DNA of 64,000 nt from CAWCDJ01 sp963836015 (GTDB taxonomy: Bacteria > Acidobacteriota > Terriglobia > Bryobacterales > Bryobacteraceae), in assembly GCA_963836015.1 (NCBI GenBank), contig CAWIIF010000011.1, forward strand, positions 124,001 through 188,000, given 5' to 3'. A program made the translations under genes and the position numbers. Below are positions 8,846-16,427 of this stretch, piece after piece; position 1 is the stretch's first letter, and each line of letters starts with the position of its first letter. The notes under the pieces are model-generated. The model was given only the letters and a program-made list of their open reading frames with translations, was not told where the DNA came from and ran no database searches.

Positions 8846-9741
8846 GCCGTGGTCGCGGATTTCGCCAGAAGGCGCTCCAGCACGCGACGGAATTCCGCGC
8901 CGAATACCGGGTCCGCCAGCGCGAATTCCACAAAACTCTCGAAATAACTGGGGAAATTTCCGATGTCGTACCGCTTTTCTTCCGGAGTAAGTTTCACCGC
9001 GATCACTCGTCTGCCTTCATCGCACAACAATTGGATCGCATTCGTGAGCTGAATTTCACCGCGTCCGTCCGGCTTTACCTGCCGGATTTTGTCGAAAATC
9101 ACCGGTGAAAAGATGTAGCGGCCCGCGATCGCCAGGTTGCTCGGCGCCTCGTCCGGCTTAGGCTTCTCGACCAGGTTCACGATCCGGAAGACATCCCCCG
9201 CGGCGTCCTCCGGCTGGACGATGCCGTAATGCCGGGTTTCCTCCCGTGGCACTTCCTCGACCGCGATCACGCAGCTCGCGCGCCGCGAATCGAACACGTC
9301 CGCCATCCGGCCTACCGCGCGCGAAACCGCGTTCAGCCCCAGGATGGAATCGCCCAGCGCCACCAGGAACGGCTCTTCGCCGGCGAAGTGCTCCGCGCAC
9401 AGTACGGCGTCGCCAAGCCCTTTCTGCAGGCGCTGGCGGGTGTAGAAGAAGTTGGCCTTGAGCGCTTCGAAATCCAGTTCTTTCAGCAGGTCCTGGCGTC
9501 CGGCAGCGCTCAGCGCCTGGAACAGCTCCGGGTCGTGGTCGAAGTGATTCTCGATCGACGCCTTGCTGCGCCCGGTGACGAACAGTATCTGCTGGATCCC
9601 GTTCGAGACCAGTTCCTCCACCACATACTGCACGATCGGCTTGCGAGCCACCGGCAGCATTTCCTTGGGCTGCGACTTGGTAGCCGGCAAAAGCCTCGTG
9701 CCATGCCCGGCGACGGGTACCACGGCGCTCTGAATCACCAT
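8842..9741 (-). CDS. galU: UTP--glucose-1-phosphate uridylyltransferase
   Basis: 299 aa. Makes UDP-glucose from UTP and glucose-1-phosphate. The nucleotidyltransferase signature is complete: GHGTRLLPATKSQPKEMLPV near the N-terminus, the QKGLGDAVLCA substrate loop, GDSI as metal-binding acidic site, VEKP, and the GEIQLTNAI segment near residue 240. Length is normal for bacterial GalU. The ATG at 9741 follows a TATATT hexamer by only 3 bases, so the message may be leaderless. Divergent from the YprB-type gene, and translationally coupled to the downstream glycosyltransferase. Confidence 0.93.
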   Translation of the reverse strand: MVIQSAVVPVAGHGTRLLPATKSQPKEMLPVARKPIVQYVVEELVSNGIQQILFVTGRSKASIENHFDHDPELFQALSAAGRQDLLKELDFEALKANFFYTRQRLQKGLGDAVLCAEHFAGEEPFLVALGDSILGLNAVSRAVGRMADVFDSRRASCVIAVEEVPREETRHYGIVQPEDAAGDVFRIVNLVEKPKPDEAPSNLAIAGRYIFSPVIFDKIRQVKPDGRGEIQLTNAIQLLCDEGRRVIAVKLTPEEKRYDIGNFPSYFESFVEFALADPVFGAEFRRVLERLLAKSATTA

Positions 9742-9744
9742 ACG

Positions 9745-9750
9745 AATATA
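9745..9750 (-). promoter_or_regulatory. Extended -10 box of galU
   Basis: On the minus strand the sequence reads TTGC-TATATT-CGT-ATG, an extended -10 (TGn) whose hexamer ends 3 bases before the start codon. This would place the transcription start at or just inside the ATG. Confidence 0.45.
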
Positions 9751-9802
9751 GCAATGCGCCCCTGCCCGCGGTGCGGTATAGTGAGCAAAGAAAAAGCGAA
9801 GC

Positions 9803-11062
9803 ATGGAGGACATCCAGGAACAGCTCGCCGCCCTTCGCCGCCGCGTAGCGCGCATCGACCGCAAATACTCGGACGGCGTACCGCCCGCGCGGCCCCGCCC
9901 CGGCGTCGAGCCTCCCGCCGCCGGCTTCATTCAGGAGCTCATGAGCGGGGAAGTCGTGCGCACGCCGCTCGGCGAGCATTTCGAGACCGAAAAACTGTGG
10001 GAGCGCCACCGCCGGCACGGCAGCGTGGATATTTCGGACCTGGCCGAACTGCCGGAAGACTTGCTCGACTCGCTTTCCGAAGGCGCGATCGCCCGCGCGC
10101 ATCCGCTCAAGTGGGCATTCCTCGACACGGAAACCACGGGTCTTGCGGGCGGCACCGGCACCTACGCGTTCCTCATCGGGGTCGGCGCCATCGAGCCGGG
10201 GGGCTTTCGCCTCCGCCAGTTCTTCATGCGCGATTACGGCGAGGAGCCTTCGCTGCTCTGGAGGCTTTCCGAGCACCTCGCGCAGTTCGACGTGCTCATC
10301 ACCTACAACGGCAAGGCCTACGATCAGCCGCTGCTCGAGACGCGCTTCCGCATGGCGCGCGCGCTCCATCCGTTCGACCGCATGGAGCATCTCGATCTGC
10401 TCTTCGGCGCGCGCCGCCTCTGGAAGCTTCGCCTCGAAAGCTGCCGCCTGGTGGACCTCGAGAACCGCGTACTGGGCGTGGAGCGCGAGGGCGACCTGCC
10501 CGGCGAGATGATCCCCTACTGCTACTTCGAATTCCTGCGCACGAAACAAGCCTTCCGGCTGGTCCCCATCTTTCACCACAACGCGCTCGATATTCTCTCG
10601 CTCGCCTGCCTGACTGCCATCGTGCCCTTCGCGTTTCGCAGCCCCGAGGACGCCGCCCTGCGCCACGGCGCGGACCTTCTCGGGCTGGCGCGCTGGCTGC
10701 TGCAAGCCGAACGCGCCGAGGAGGCGTTGCGACTGTTTCGCCGCGCGGTCGATCTCGGGCTGCCCGACCCCCTGCTGTTTCGCACCCTTTGGGACATCGC
10801 CCTCATCGAGAAGCGCGCCGGCCGCGAAGACGCCGCGCTGGCGGTGGTGACGGAGATGGCGAATTCGCGCAACCCGTGGCAGGTTCGGGCGATCGAGGAG
10901 CTGGCCAAGCATTACGAGCATCGCGAGCGTAATTACGCCATGGCGCTCGAGATGACGCGCCAGGCCCGCTCGCTTTCGGACACGCCGGAAATCCGCCGGC
11001 GCGAGCAGCGCCTGCTCCAGCGGCTGGCCCGGCCGAAGCCGCAGCGACTCAAGCTGACCTGA
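9803..11062 (+). CDS. YprB-type RNase H-like exonuclease with TPR tail
   Basis: 419 aa. After about 100 variable residues comes an exonuclease core with DTETTG (108-113), the further acidic residues in ITYNGKAYDQPLL and HLDLLF, and the closing HHNALDILSLACL segment; these are the DEDD-type ligands of the YprB ribonuclease H-like family (PF13482). The last 130 residues form TPR-like helices (LLQAERAEEALRLFRRAVDLG). The substrate is unknown, probably nucleic acid 3' ends. Monocistronic, divergent from galU; a TATAGT hexamer lies 20 bases before the ATG. No good ribosome-binding site is seen. Confidence 0.8.
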   Translation: MEDIQEQLAALRRRVARIDRKYSDGVPPARPRPGVEPPAAGFIQELMSGEVVRTPLGEHFETEKLWERHRRHGSVDISDLAELPEDLLDSLSEGAIARAHPLKWAFLDTETTGLAGGTGTYAFLIGVGAIEPGGFRLRQFFMRDYGEEPSLLWRLSEHLAQFDVLITYNGKAYDQPLLETRFRMARALHPFDRMEHLDLLFGARRLWKLRLESCRLVDLENRVLGVEREGDLPGEMIPYCYFEFLRTKQAFRLVPIFHHNALDILSLACLTAIVPFAFRSPEDAALRHGADLLGLARWLLQAERAEEALRLFRRAVDLGLPDPLLFRTLWDIALIEKRAGREDAALAVVTEMANSRNPWQVRAIEELAKHYEHRERNYAMALEMTRQARSLSDTPEIRRREQRLLQRLARPKPQRLKLT

Positions 11063-11074
11063 TCCCCGATCGGG

Positions 11075-11080
11075 TACAAT
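11075..11080 (+). promoter_or_regulatory. Candidate -10 box of the di-heme cytochrome gene
   Basis: TACAATCC 23 bases before the ATG, followed by the ribosome-binding site GGAGAGGA. The box lies just after the stop codon of the upstream nuclease gene. Confidence 0.45.
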
Positions 11081-11103
11081 CCAAAGAACTGGAGAGGATT
11101 CGC

Positions 11104-12177
11104 ATGCACGATCAGAGAGTACGCTCTATTTTTGCCGCGGCAGCACTGGCCGGGCTGATCACCATTGCGCCGCAGGCCGCGCGCAGTCAGGAGAAGACCG
11201 CTGAGCAGGTCTTCAAAAATATCGTCGAGCTGAAGGGTACCCCCGCCGACCAACTGATGCCGACCATGCAGTTCGTGGCGGCGTCTCTCGGCGTGAATTG
11301 CGAGTTCTGCCACGTGCGCGGCCAGATGGATTCCGACGAGAAAGGGCCGAAGAAGACTGCCCGCGTGATGATGGCGATGCAGGCGGCCATCAATAAGGAC
11401 AATTTCCACGGACGCCTGCAGATCACCTGCTATTCCTGTCACCGCGGTGCGACCCACCCGGTGAACATGCCGCCGGTTCTCGAATCGGACGCCGCGCCAC
11501 ACGCCGAACCGGCGCCGCCGGTAGCGTCCCCAACCACGGCGGATGCGATCGTCGAAAAGTATATCGAGGCGCTCGGCGGCGCGGATGCCATGCACAAAGT
11601 GACCAGCCGCATCGAAAAGGGAAAAATCGTGGCAGGCGGCAATGAAATGCCGATCGAAGTGTTCACTAAGGCGCCCAACAAGCGCGTCTCCATTTCGAAC
11701 GGCCAGAGCTACACGGCGTTCGACGGCACCGCCGGATGGATGGGCACCAAGGGCCGGCCCGCGCGCGAAATGTCGGCCGCCGAATCCGCCGCGGCCGGGT
11801 TGGATGCCGAGTTCTACCTGGCGCTGCGTCTCAAGGAGATGTTCCCGCAGTTGCGGCGCGGGCGGCCCGAAGAGATCAACGGCGCCCTGTGCGAGACGTT
11901 GCTCGGATCGGCTCCCGGGCATCCGCCGGTCCGCCTGTATTTCGACAAGAATTCGGGGCTGCTGGTGCGCGAGGTGCGCTACGCCGAGACGCCCCTGGGG
12001 CGCATGCCGACCCAGATCGATTACGCGGATTATCGCGATTCGGGCGGCGTGAAGATTCCCTTCCGCTGGACGCTCGCGCGGCCCAATGGGCGCTTCACGA
12101 TTCAGATCGCGGACGTGGAGAACAACGTCCCGATCGACGATGCCCGTTTCGCCAAGCCGGAAGGGGAAGTGAAGTAG
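11104..12177 (+). CDS. Exported di-heme c-type cytochrome, reaction-centre cytochrome family
   Basis: 357 aa with a signal peptide (cleavage near AARSQ). Two heme sites, CEFCH (66-70) and CYSCH (109-113), lie in a helix-rich region that matches the reaction-centre cytochrome c subunit family (PF02276), including the Met-containing helix before each site. Acidobacteria carry many such proteins without being phototrophs, so a photosynthetic role should not be assumed. After a proline-rich linker the C-terminal 200 residues form a beta-rich domain of the outer-membrane lipoprotein-sorting type (VEKYIEALGG, TAFDGTAGWM). Likely a periplasmic electron carrier or sensor; partner unknown. Strong ribosome-binding site GGAGAGGA. 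Confidence 0.8.
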   Translation: MHDQRVRSIFAAAALAGLITIAPQAARSQEKTAEQVFKNIVELKGTPADQLMPTMQFVAASLGVNCEFCHVRGQMDSDEKGPKKTARVMMAMQAAINKDNFHGRLQITCYSCHRGATHPVNMPPVLESDAAPHAEPAPPVASPTTADAIVEKYIEALGGADAMHKVTSRIEKGKIVAGGNEMPIEVFTKAPNKRVSISNGQSYTAFDGTAGWMGTKGRPAREMSAAESAAAGLDAEFYLALRLKEMFPQLRRGRPEEINGALCETLLGSAPGHPPVRLYFDKNSGLLVREVRYAETPLGRMPTQIDYADYRDSGGVKIPFRWTLARPNGRFTIQIADVENNVPIDDARFAKPEGEVK

Positions 12178-12180
12178 GCT

Positions 12181-13116
12181 TTATAGCGCGCGTTTTCCCC
12201 GGCGCCCGCCGTTGACGGAAACCGGGCCGTTGTTGGTGGACACCCGGATCGTATCCTGCGATCCGTTCAACTGCAGCACCCGATGGTCGGAGCCGGCATC
12301 GGTCCAGGCGTTCCGGCAGAAATCGGCGGCGCAGGCGAGGGGCGCGTGGCCCGAGGTTTCGACCCGGATTCCCGAGCGGAAGGTCTCCGGCACACTCAGG
12401 CTGATCGGACCATTCTCGCTGCGCGCTTCGAGTTTCGGCCCGTTCCACACCTCTCCGGCCAGCTTGAGCGAGATCGGGCCGTTGTGCGCGATCAGATGGA
12501 CATCCCCTCCGCCTCCCGAAAAGGAGATCGGGCCGTTGGTCGTATTGGCGTCCACCTGACCCGTGCATCCGTCGAGCGAAACCGGTCCGTTGACCGCGCG
12601 GACCTTGACCGTGCCGGCCATATCCGCGACCGAAATCGGGCCGTTCTTCGTCTGCAGATCGAGGCTGCCGTCCCGGGGAGCATGGACTATGAAGTACACC
12701 TGCCAGTTGCCGCTGTCGCCGTTCGGCCCGGAGGTCGAAAAGTGCCCGGCGTTGTGGCTCACTCTCACCCCGCGCACCAGTTGCGCGGCGTCCGCCTGGG
12801 TCGCAGCGGCCGCGATCCGGCAAGTCTCGACCGAGTAGTTGGGCTGGCTCCAGCCGCGCACCCGCACCATCCCCCGCCCGGCCGCGTCATCCAGTTCGAG
12901 CACCGGTGCCTCCGCCTTCTGCAGCGTGATCACGTCCGAAGCCTGGGCGATCTCGCCGTTGCTCGAATGGACCCTCAGGTCCGAACATTGTTCGGCGTCC
13001 CCATCCACGCTGATATTGAAGCTGTGGTCGCCGGCTGCCTGCGTCCGGGAGGGAGTCAGGAGCCAGGCCAGGCAAAGTGCCGCGGCGGCAACGTAGTACA
13101 GATTCTCGTTCTTCAT
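12181..13116 (-). CDS. Exported DUF4097-like beta-repeat protein
   Basis: 311 aa with a signal peptide ending near RTQA. The mature part contains a ladder of six near-identical motifs NGP(I/V)S(L/V/F), spaced about 20-26 residues, as expected for a beta-helix/DUF4097 adhesin-like fold. Two cysteine pairs (AEQC...ETC and LACAADFC) may form disulfides. Function unknown. The codons for MKNE occur twice at the 5' end; the second ATG (13116) is chosen because it is preceded by AAGGA, while the first (13140) has no ribosome-binding site. Convergent with the cytochrome gene, only three bases apart. Confidence 0.7.
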   Translation of the reverse strand: MKNENLYYVAAAALCLAWLLTPSRTQAAGDHSFNISVDGDAEQCSDLRVHSSNGEIAQASDVITLQKAEAPVLELDDAAGRGMVRVRGWSQPNYSVETCRIAAAATQADAAQLVRGVRVSHNAGHFSTSGPNGDSGNWQVYFIVHAPRDGSLDLQTKNGPISVADMAGTVKVRAVNGPVSLDGCTGQVDANTTNGPISFSGGGGDVHLIAHNGPISLKLAGEVWNGPKLEARSENGPISLSVPETFRSGIRVETSGHAPLACAADFCRNAWTDAGSDHRVLQLNGSQDTIRVSTNNGPVSVNGGRRGKRAL

Positions 13117-13172
13117 GCGCGCCCATCCTTCGTTCTTCATAGACGCGCTTGCAGGTGGACGGTTAGGAATCG

Positions 13173-13200
13173 TGGGGCAGGCCGGAGGCCTACCCTACTT
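13173..13200. repeat. REP-like GGCAGGCCGGAGGCCTACC element, single copy
   Basis: A GC-rich imperfect palindrome (CAGGCCGGAGGCCT core) directly at the 3' end of the minus-strand lipoprotein gene; the stop codon TAG is part of the element. The same sequence occurs as an inverted pair at 34016-34092, also containing stop codons, so this is a dispersed family. Confidence 0.6.
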
Positions 13201-13779
13201 GACCTTTACCGTGACGGGGAGCCGGTCGGTCTCGCCGCCGCTCCCTGTGGCCGTCACCACGTAGGTGGTGGTCTCGCGCGGATTTACCACCACACATCCC
13301 TCGTTCTTCGCGCCGGCCCGGAAATGGATGGGGTCGATTCGCACCGCTTGGGCATTCACTACCTTGTAGCACAGGCTGACCGGATCGCCGCGCAGCACCT
13401 GTAGCTCGCTCACCTTCACTTCGACGATCCGGGGCCGCGGCGCGCCCACATTGACGGTCACATCCTGAGTGGCTCTCCGGCCGTCCCCGCCCTCCGCGGT
13501 CAGCGTGTACTTGGTGGTTTCGGCCGGCGCCACCTCCACGCAGCGGGATAGGGCCGCCGAGAGTTCCTGGCGCGGCGGCTCGAGGGTCACGGTCTTCGCG
13601 TTTTCTACGCCATAGCAGAGCAGGCTCTTCTCGCCACGGCCCAGGATCGGTTTCGTTGTGTAGAACTGTGTGATCTTGACGGGAGGCACCGTCGATTGCA
13701 ATACTTTCGGCGCCGGTTTTTCGGGGTGGGAACAGCCTGCCAGGACAGCCGCCCACAAAACCGCGCCGGCCGTGCGCAT
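13195..13779 (-). CDS. Lipoprotein with two Ig-like repeats
   Basis: 194 aa. The N-terminus ends in a lipobox (LAGC, Cys at about 16), predicting a lipid anchor. The rest consists of two homologous beta-sandwich repeats, each with a central Cys (LLCYGVENAKTV and SLCYKVVNAQAV) and ending in TTKYTLTAEG or TTYVVTATGS followed by a V-rich strand. Such repeats are frequent in secreted acidobacterial proteins. Specific function unknown. It follows the previous gene without any gap (TAA then ATG), so both are probably co-expressed. The TAG stop is embedded in a REP-like element. Confidence 0.7.
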   Translation of the reverse strand: MRTAGAVLWAAVLAGCSHPEKPAPKVLQSTVPPVKITQFYTTKPILGRGEKSLLCYGVENAKTVTLEPPRQELSAALSRCVEVAPAETTKYTLTAEGGDGRRATQDVTVNVGAPRPRIVEVKVSELQVLRGDPVSLCYKVVNAQAVRIDPIHFRAGAKNEGCVVVNPRETTTYVVTATGSGGETDRLPVTVKVK

Positions 13780-14571
13780 TTACCGCGGCACCTTCGGATC
13801 CTGCACCTGGGTCCCCAGGCCTGCGTAGGCTTCTTTGACCTTGATCACCTTATCGCCCTTGAACGTCACGAAAGTGATCTTCCCGGGGGCCTGTCCGTAG
13901 ACCCAGTCCTCGGTTTCGATGCCGTCGTTGGTCTCGCGCGATTTGTGCGCCGGCCGTCCCATCGCCATCACCACCTCCTCGTGAGTCATGCCCTCGGTGA
14001 CGCGCTTTTCTTTGATGGCCTTCTGCACTTCGGGAGGTAAGGTCTCGGAGAAGATCTCGGTAGCGGACCGTTTCTCGAAATCGAGCACCGGCGCCAGCAT
14101 CTTTTTGACGGCGGCGGCTTTGATCGGCTCGAGCGGCTTGTGGAAAAGGATCTCGATGGAGGTCCCGCCGGGCGCGTTGGTGTCGTTGTTCGTGCTCACC
14201 GGCACGCTCGAGCCTCCGTTCACGCCCACCTGCACTCCCTGGTACCAATGCCGGCCGCCCTTGTAGCCGCCGTTGATCTGCAGCACGATCCGGTCGCTAT
14301 CGATGTCGATTTTGGTGATCTGCACCAGGTCGCCGTTGCGCGCGGCCGGCCCGCTGTCCTTGGCGATGGCGGACCATTCACTCTTGTCGTAGGTCCCGTC
14401 GGAATTGAACTCCAGGGCTTTCTTGGAACGGGGCAGCAGCACTTTCACGGTGGCGTACTCCGCGCTCAACCCGCGGGTCAACTCGATGCGGTCTTCGAAG
14501 GTCAATTTGTCGCCTGCGCGGGCAAGCGGCGATAAAAGAATCACGACGCCAATGGCTGCGGCGGCTCGCAT
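13780..14571 (-). CDS. Exported protein with BamE/SmpA-like C-terminal segment
   Basis: 263 aa from the ATG at 14571, which opens a signal peptide (MRAAAAIGVVILLSPLARAG). The middle region is beta-rich and unrecognised. Near the C-terminus the stretch VTEGMTHEEVVMAMGRP followed by EDWVYG resembles the short helix-strand unit of SmpA/BamE and related small outer-membrane assembly proteins. No lipobox. It overlaps the CPBP protease gene by 31 bases and abuts the lipoprotein gene, forming a three-gene unit. Role unknown; an envelope function is plausible. Confidence 0.68.
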   Translation of the reverse strand: MRAAAAIGVVILLSPLARAGDKLTFEDRIELTRGLSAEYATVKVLLPRSKKALEFNSDGTYDKSEWSAIAKDSGPAARNGDLVQITKIDIDSDRIVLQINGGYKGGRHWYQGVQVGVNGGSSVPVSTNNDTNAPGGTSIEILFHKPLEPIKAAAVKKMLAPVLDFEKRSATEIFSETLPPEVQKAIKEKRVTEGMTHEEVVMAMGRPAHKSRETNDGIETEDWVYGQAPGKITFVTFKGDKVIKVKEAYAGLGTQVQDPKVPR

Positions 14572-15413
14572 TGCGGACTCCCTGTGGGCGGGTCTGTGAG
14601 CGGTGAAGGCTGCCGGCGAATGGGCGCTTTCCACAGATACAGGCTGAGCAGGAACAAAGCTCCCGAGGTCAATACGCTGGCCTCCGGCCCGTATTCCCCG
14701 CCGCTCCAAACGGCGCCCGCAGTCCACGACATCTCGTGACCCGTCACATTCATTCTAAGCCCGCTGAGGGGAACGCCAAAGAGCGGCAATGTGAAATTCC
14801 AGCCCAGGTGAAGGCCGATAGGGAGCCAAAGATCGCGGCTCCGCCAGTAGGCGTAGCCGAACAGGATGCCGAATCCGCCGGTATTGACGATCCCCAACCG
14901 GCTGGCGTGGGGGTTGGCGCCGTGCAACAGGGCGAAGATAATGCCGACGGGGACGATCGTGGCATAGGGACCCAGTGCCGCCAGGAGCGTCTGGAAGCCG
15001 TAGCCCCGAAAAAGCAGCTCTTCCCCTACCGCGCCGGCCGCCAGCAGCACCATGACGAACACCAGGCTGCCCAAGCCCGGCTGGTCGTCGGGCGTCTTGA
15101 GAAGCCTTGCGGCCCCGGACACCAGCGGAGGAATCAGAACCAGCGCAGCCGAGCCGGCCCCGCCGATCAGACCGATTGCCAGATTCTCCGACGACGCGCG
15201 CTCCCACCACAGGCCCAGGTCGATCAAGGGCCGGTTTTCGTAAATCCGAAGCACCAGCCAGTTGGTAAACGCCGCCGCCAGCAGGGAGGTCGCGGTAATA
15301 CCGACCAGATAGCCGGTCTCGATGAGCACCCACCCGAACAAGGTCGTGCTGAGGATGAACAGCACGATGTAAACGGCAAGGTGGATCGCGATTCGCAGCG
15401 GGTCCCGGCGCAT
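14541..15413 (-). CDS. CPBP-family intramembrane metalloprotease (CAAX protease-like)
   Basis: 290 aa with about eight hydrophobic segments. The three CPBP motifs are visible: EELLFRGYGF (the glutamate pair and arginine), HGANPH, and HLGWNFTLPLFG. These residues bind the catalytic metal in Rce1-type proteases. Substrate unknown; bacterial members act in bacteriocin immunity or envelope processing, but neither is shown here. The ATG at 15413 is chosen; two GTG codons directly before it are alternatives. First gene of a three-gene minus-strand operon, divergent from the metallo-hydrolase gene. Confidence 0.82.
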   Translation of the reverse strand: MRRDPLRIAIHLAVYIVLFILSTTLFGWVLIETGYLVGITATSLLAAAFTNWLVLRIYENRPLIDLGLWWERASSENLAIGLIGGAGSAALVLIPPLVSGAARLLKTPDDQPGLGSLVFVMVLLAAGAVGEELLFRGYGFQTLLAALGPYATIVPVGIIFALLHGANPHASRLGIVNTGGFGILFGYAYWRSRDLWLPIGLHLGWNFTLPLFGVPLSGLRMNVTGHEMSWTAGAVWSGGEYGPEASVLTSGALFLLSLYLWKAPIRRQPSPLTDPPTGSPQCEPPQPLAS

Positions 15414-15464
15414 CACCACGCATGATAGCAACCACCGCCATGCGCCAGGCATCCAACCATATAG

Positions 15465-16394
15465 ATGCACCGTCGAACGTTGCTGGGGGCGGCCGGAGTC
15501 ACAGGCCTGGCCGGTATGGGCGCGTGGGCCTATCGCACGGCCCCGGCTTTCTGGAAAATGTACGCGGAAGACTTGAAGCGGGATGTAGCGGAGGCACCCG
15601 CTCGGCCCGACCCCCGGCTGTGGGGCACTCAGGGCGTCCACGCCGCCTGGCTGGGACACACGACGGTTCTGCTGCAGGTGGACGGCTTTTCAATCCTCAC
15701 GGATCCGGTGTTCAGCCGGCGGATCGGTATCGATCTGGGCCTGTTCACCCTGGGCATCAAGCGGCTGGTCGATCCTGCCTTGCCGCTGGAGCGATTGCCC
15801 CGGCCGGACCTGATCCTGCTCTCGCACGCCCACTTCGACCACTTCGACATTCCCTCGCTCCGGCGTCTGGAAAATCGCGGCACCACCGTCATCACGGCGG
15901 CCAAAACGGCGGACCTGCTGCGTCCGCGGCGGTACGCCGCGGTGCACGAACTCGCCTGGGACGAGCGGCGCCGCGTCGGTCCGGCCGAAATTCGCGCCTT
16001 CCGCGTCAACCACTGGGGCGCCCGCATGCGCAGCGATACCTACCGCGGGTACAACGGCTACACCATCGAGGTCGGGCGCTACCGCATTCTTTTCGGCGGC
16101 GACACCGCCATGACCACGTCGTTCCGCGGCCTGAAGAGCTCGCGCCCGTTCCACCTGGCCATCATGCCCGTGGGAGCGTACAACCCGTGGATCCATTACC
16201 ACTGCACGCCCGAGCAAGCCTGGCAGATGGCCAACGACGCCGGCTGCGAGTTCTTTCTCCCCGTGCATCACCAGACCTTCAAGCTGAGCCGCGAGCCTTA
16301 CCGGGAGCCGATCGAGCGCGTGCACGGCGCGGCCGGCGCCCGCACGGACCGGGTGGCGCTCGATCGCATCGGCCAAGAGTTTCAGGTCGCATAG
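15465..16394 (+). CDS. Tat-exported metallo-beta-lactamase-fold hydrolase (NAPE-PLD-like)
   Basis: 309 aa. N-terminal signal with RR (MHRRTLLGAAGVTGLAG) suggests Tat export. The metal site HAHFDHFD is complete, with a further His in VNHWG, Asp in FGGDTA and a final His in PVHHQTF. The closest family type is the N-acyl-phosphatidylethanolamine phospholipase D / UlaG-like group (AAWLGHTTVLLQ before the metal site), so a phosphodiesterase acting on lipids or lactone-like substrates is likely; substrate specificity cannot be read. It precedes the amidohydrolase gene by 33 bases. Confidence 0.82.
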   Translation: MHRRTLLGAAGVTGLAGMGAWAYRTAPAFWKMYAEDLKRDVAEAPARPDPRLWGTQGVHAAWLGHTTVLLQVDGFSILTDPVFSRRIGIDLGLFTLGIKRLVDPALPLERLPRPDLILLSHAHFDHFDIPSLRRLENRGTTVITAAKTADLLRPRRYAAVHELAWDERRRVGPAEIRAFRVNHWGARMRSDTYRGYNGYTIEVGRYRILFGGDTAMTTSFRGLKSSRPFHLAIMPVGAYNPWIHYHCTPEQAWQMANDAGCEFFLPVHHQTFKLSREPYREPIERVHGAAGARTDRVALDRIGQEFQVA

Positions 16395-16427
16395 GCCTCG
16401 CGGACCGTCCCGCTGTATCCTGTCCCT

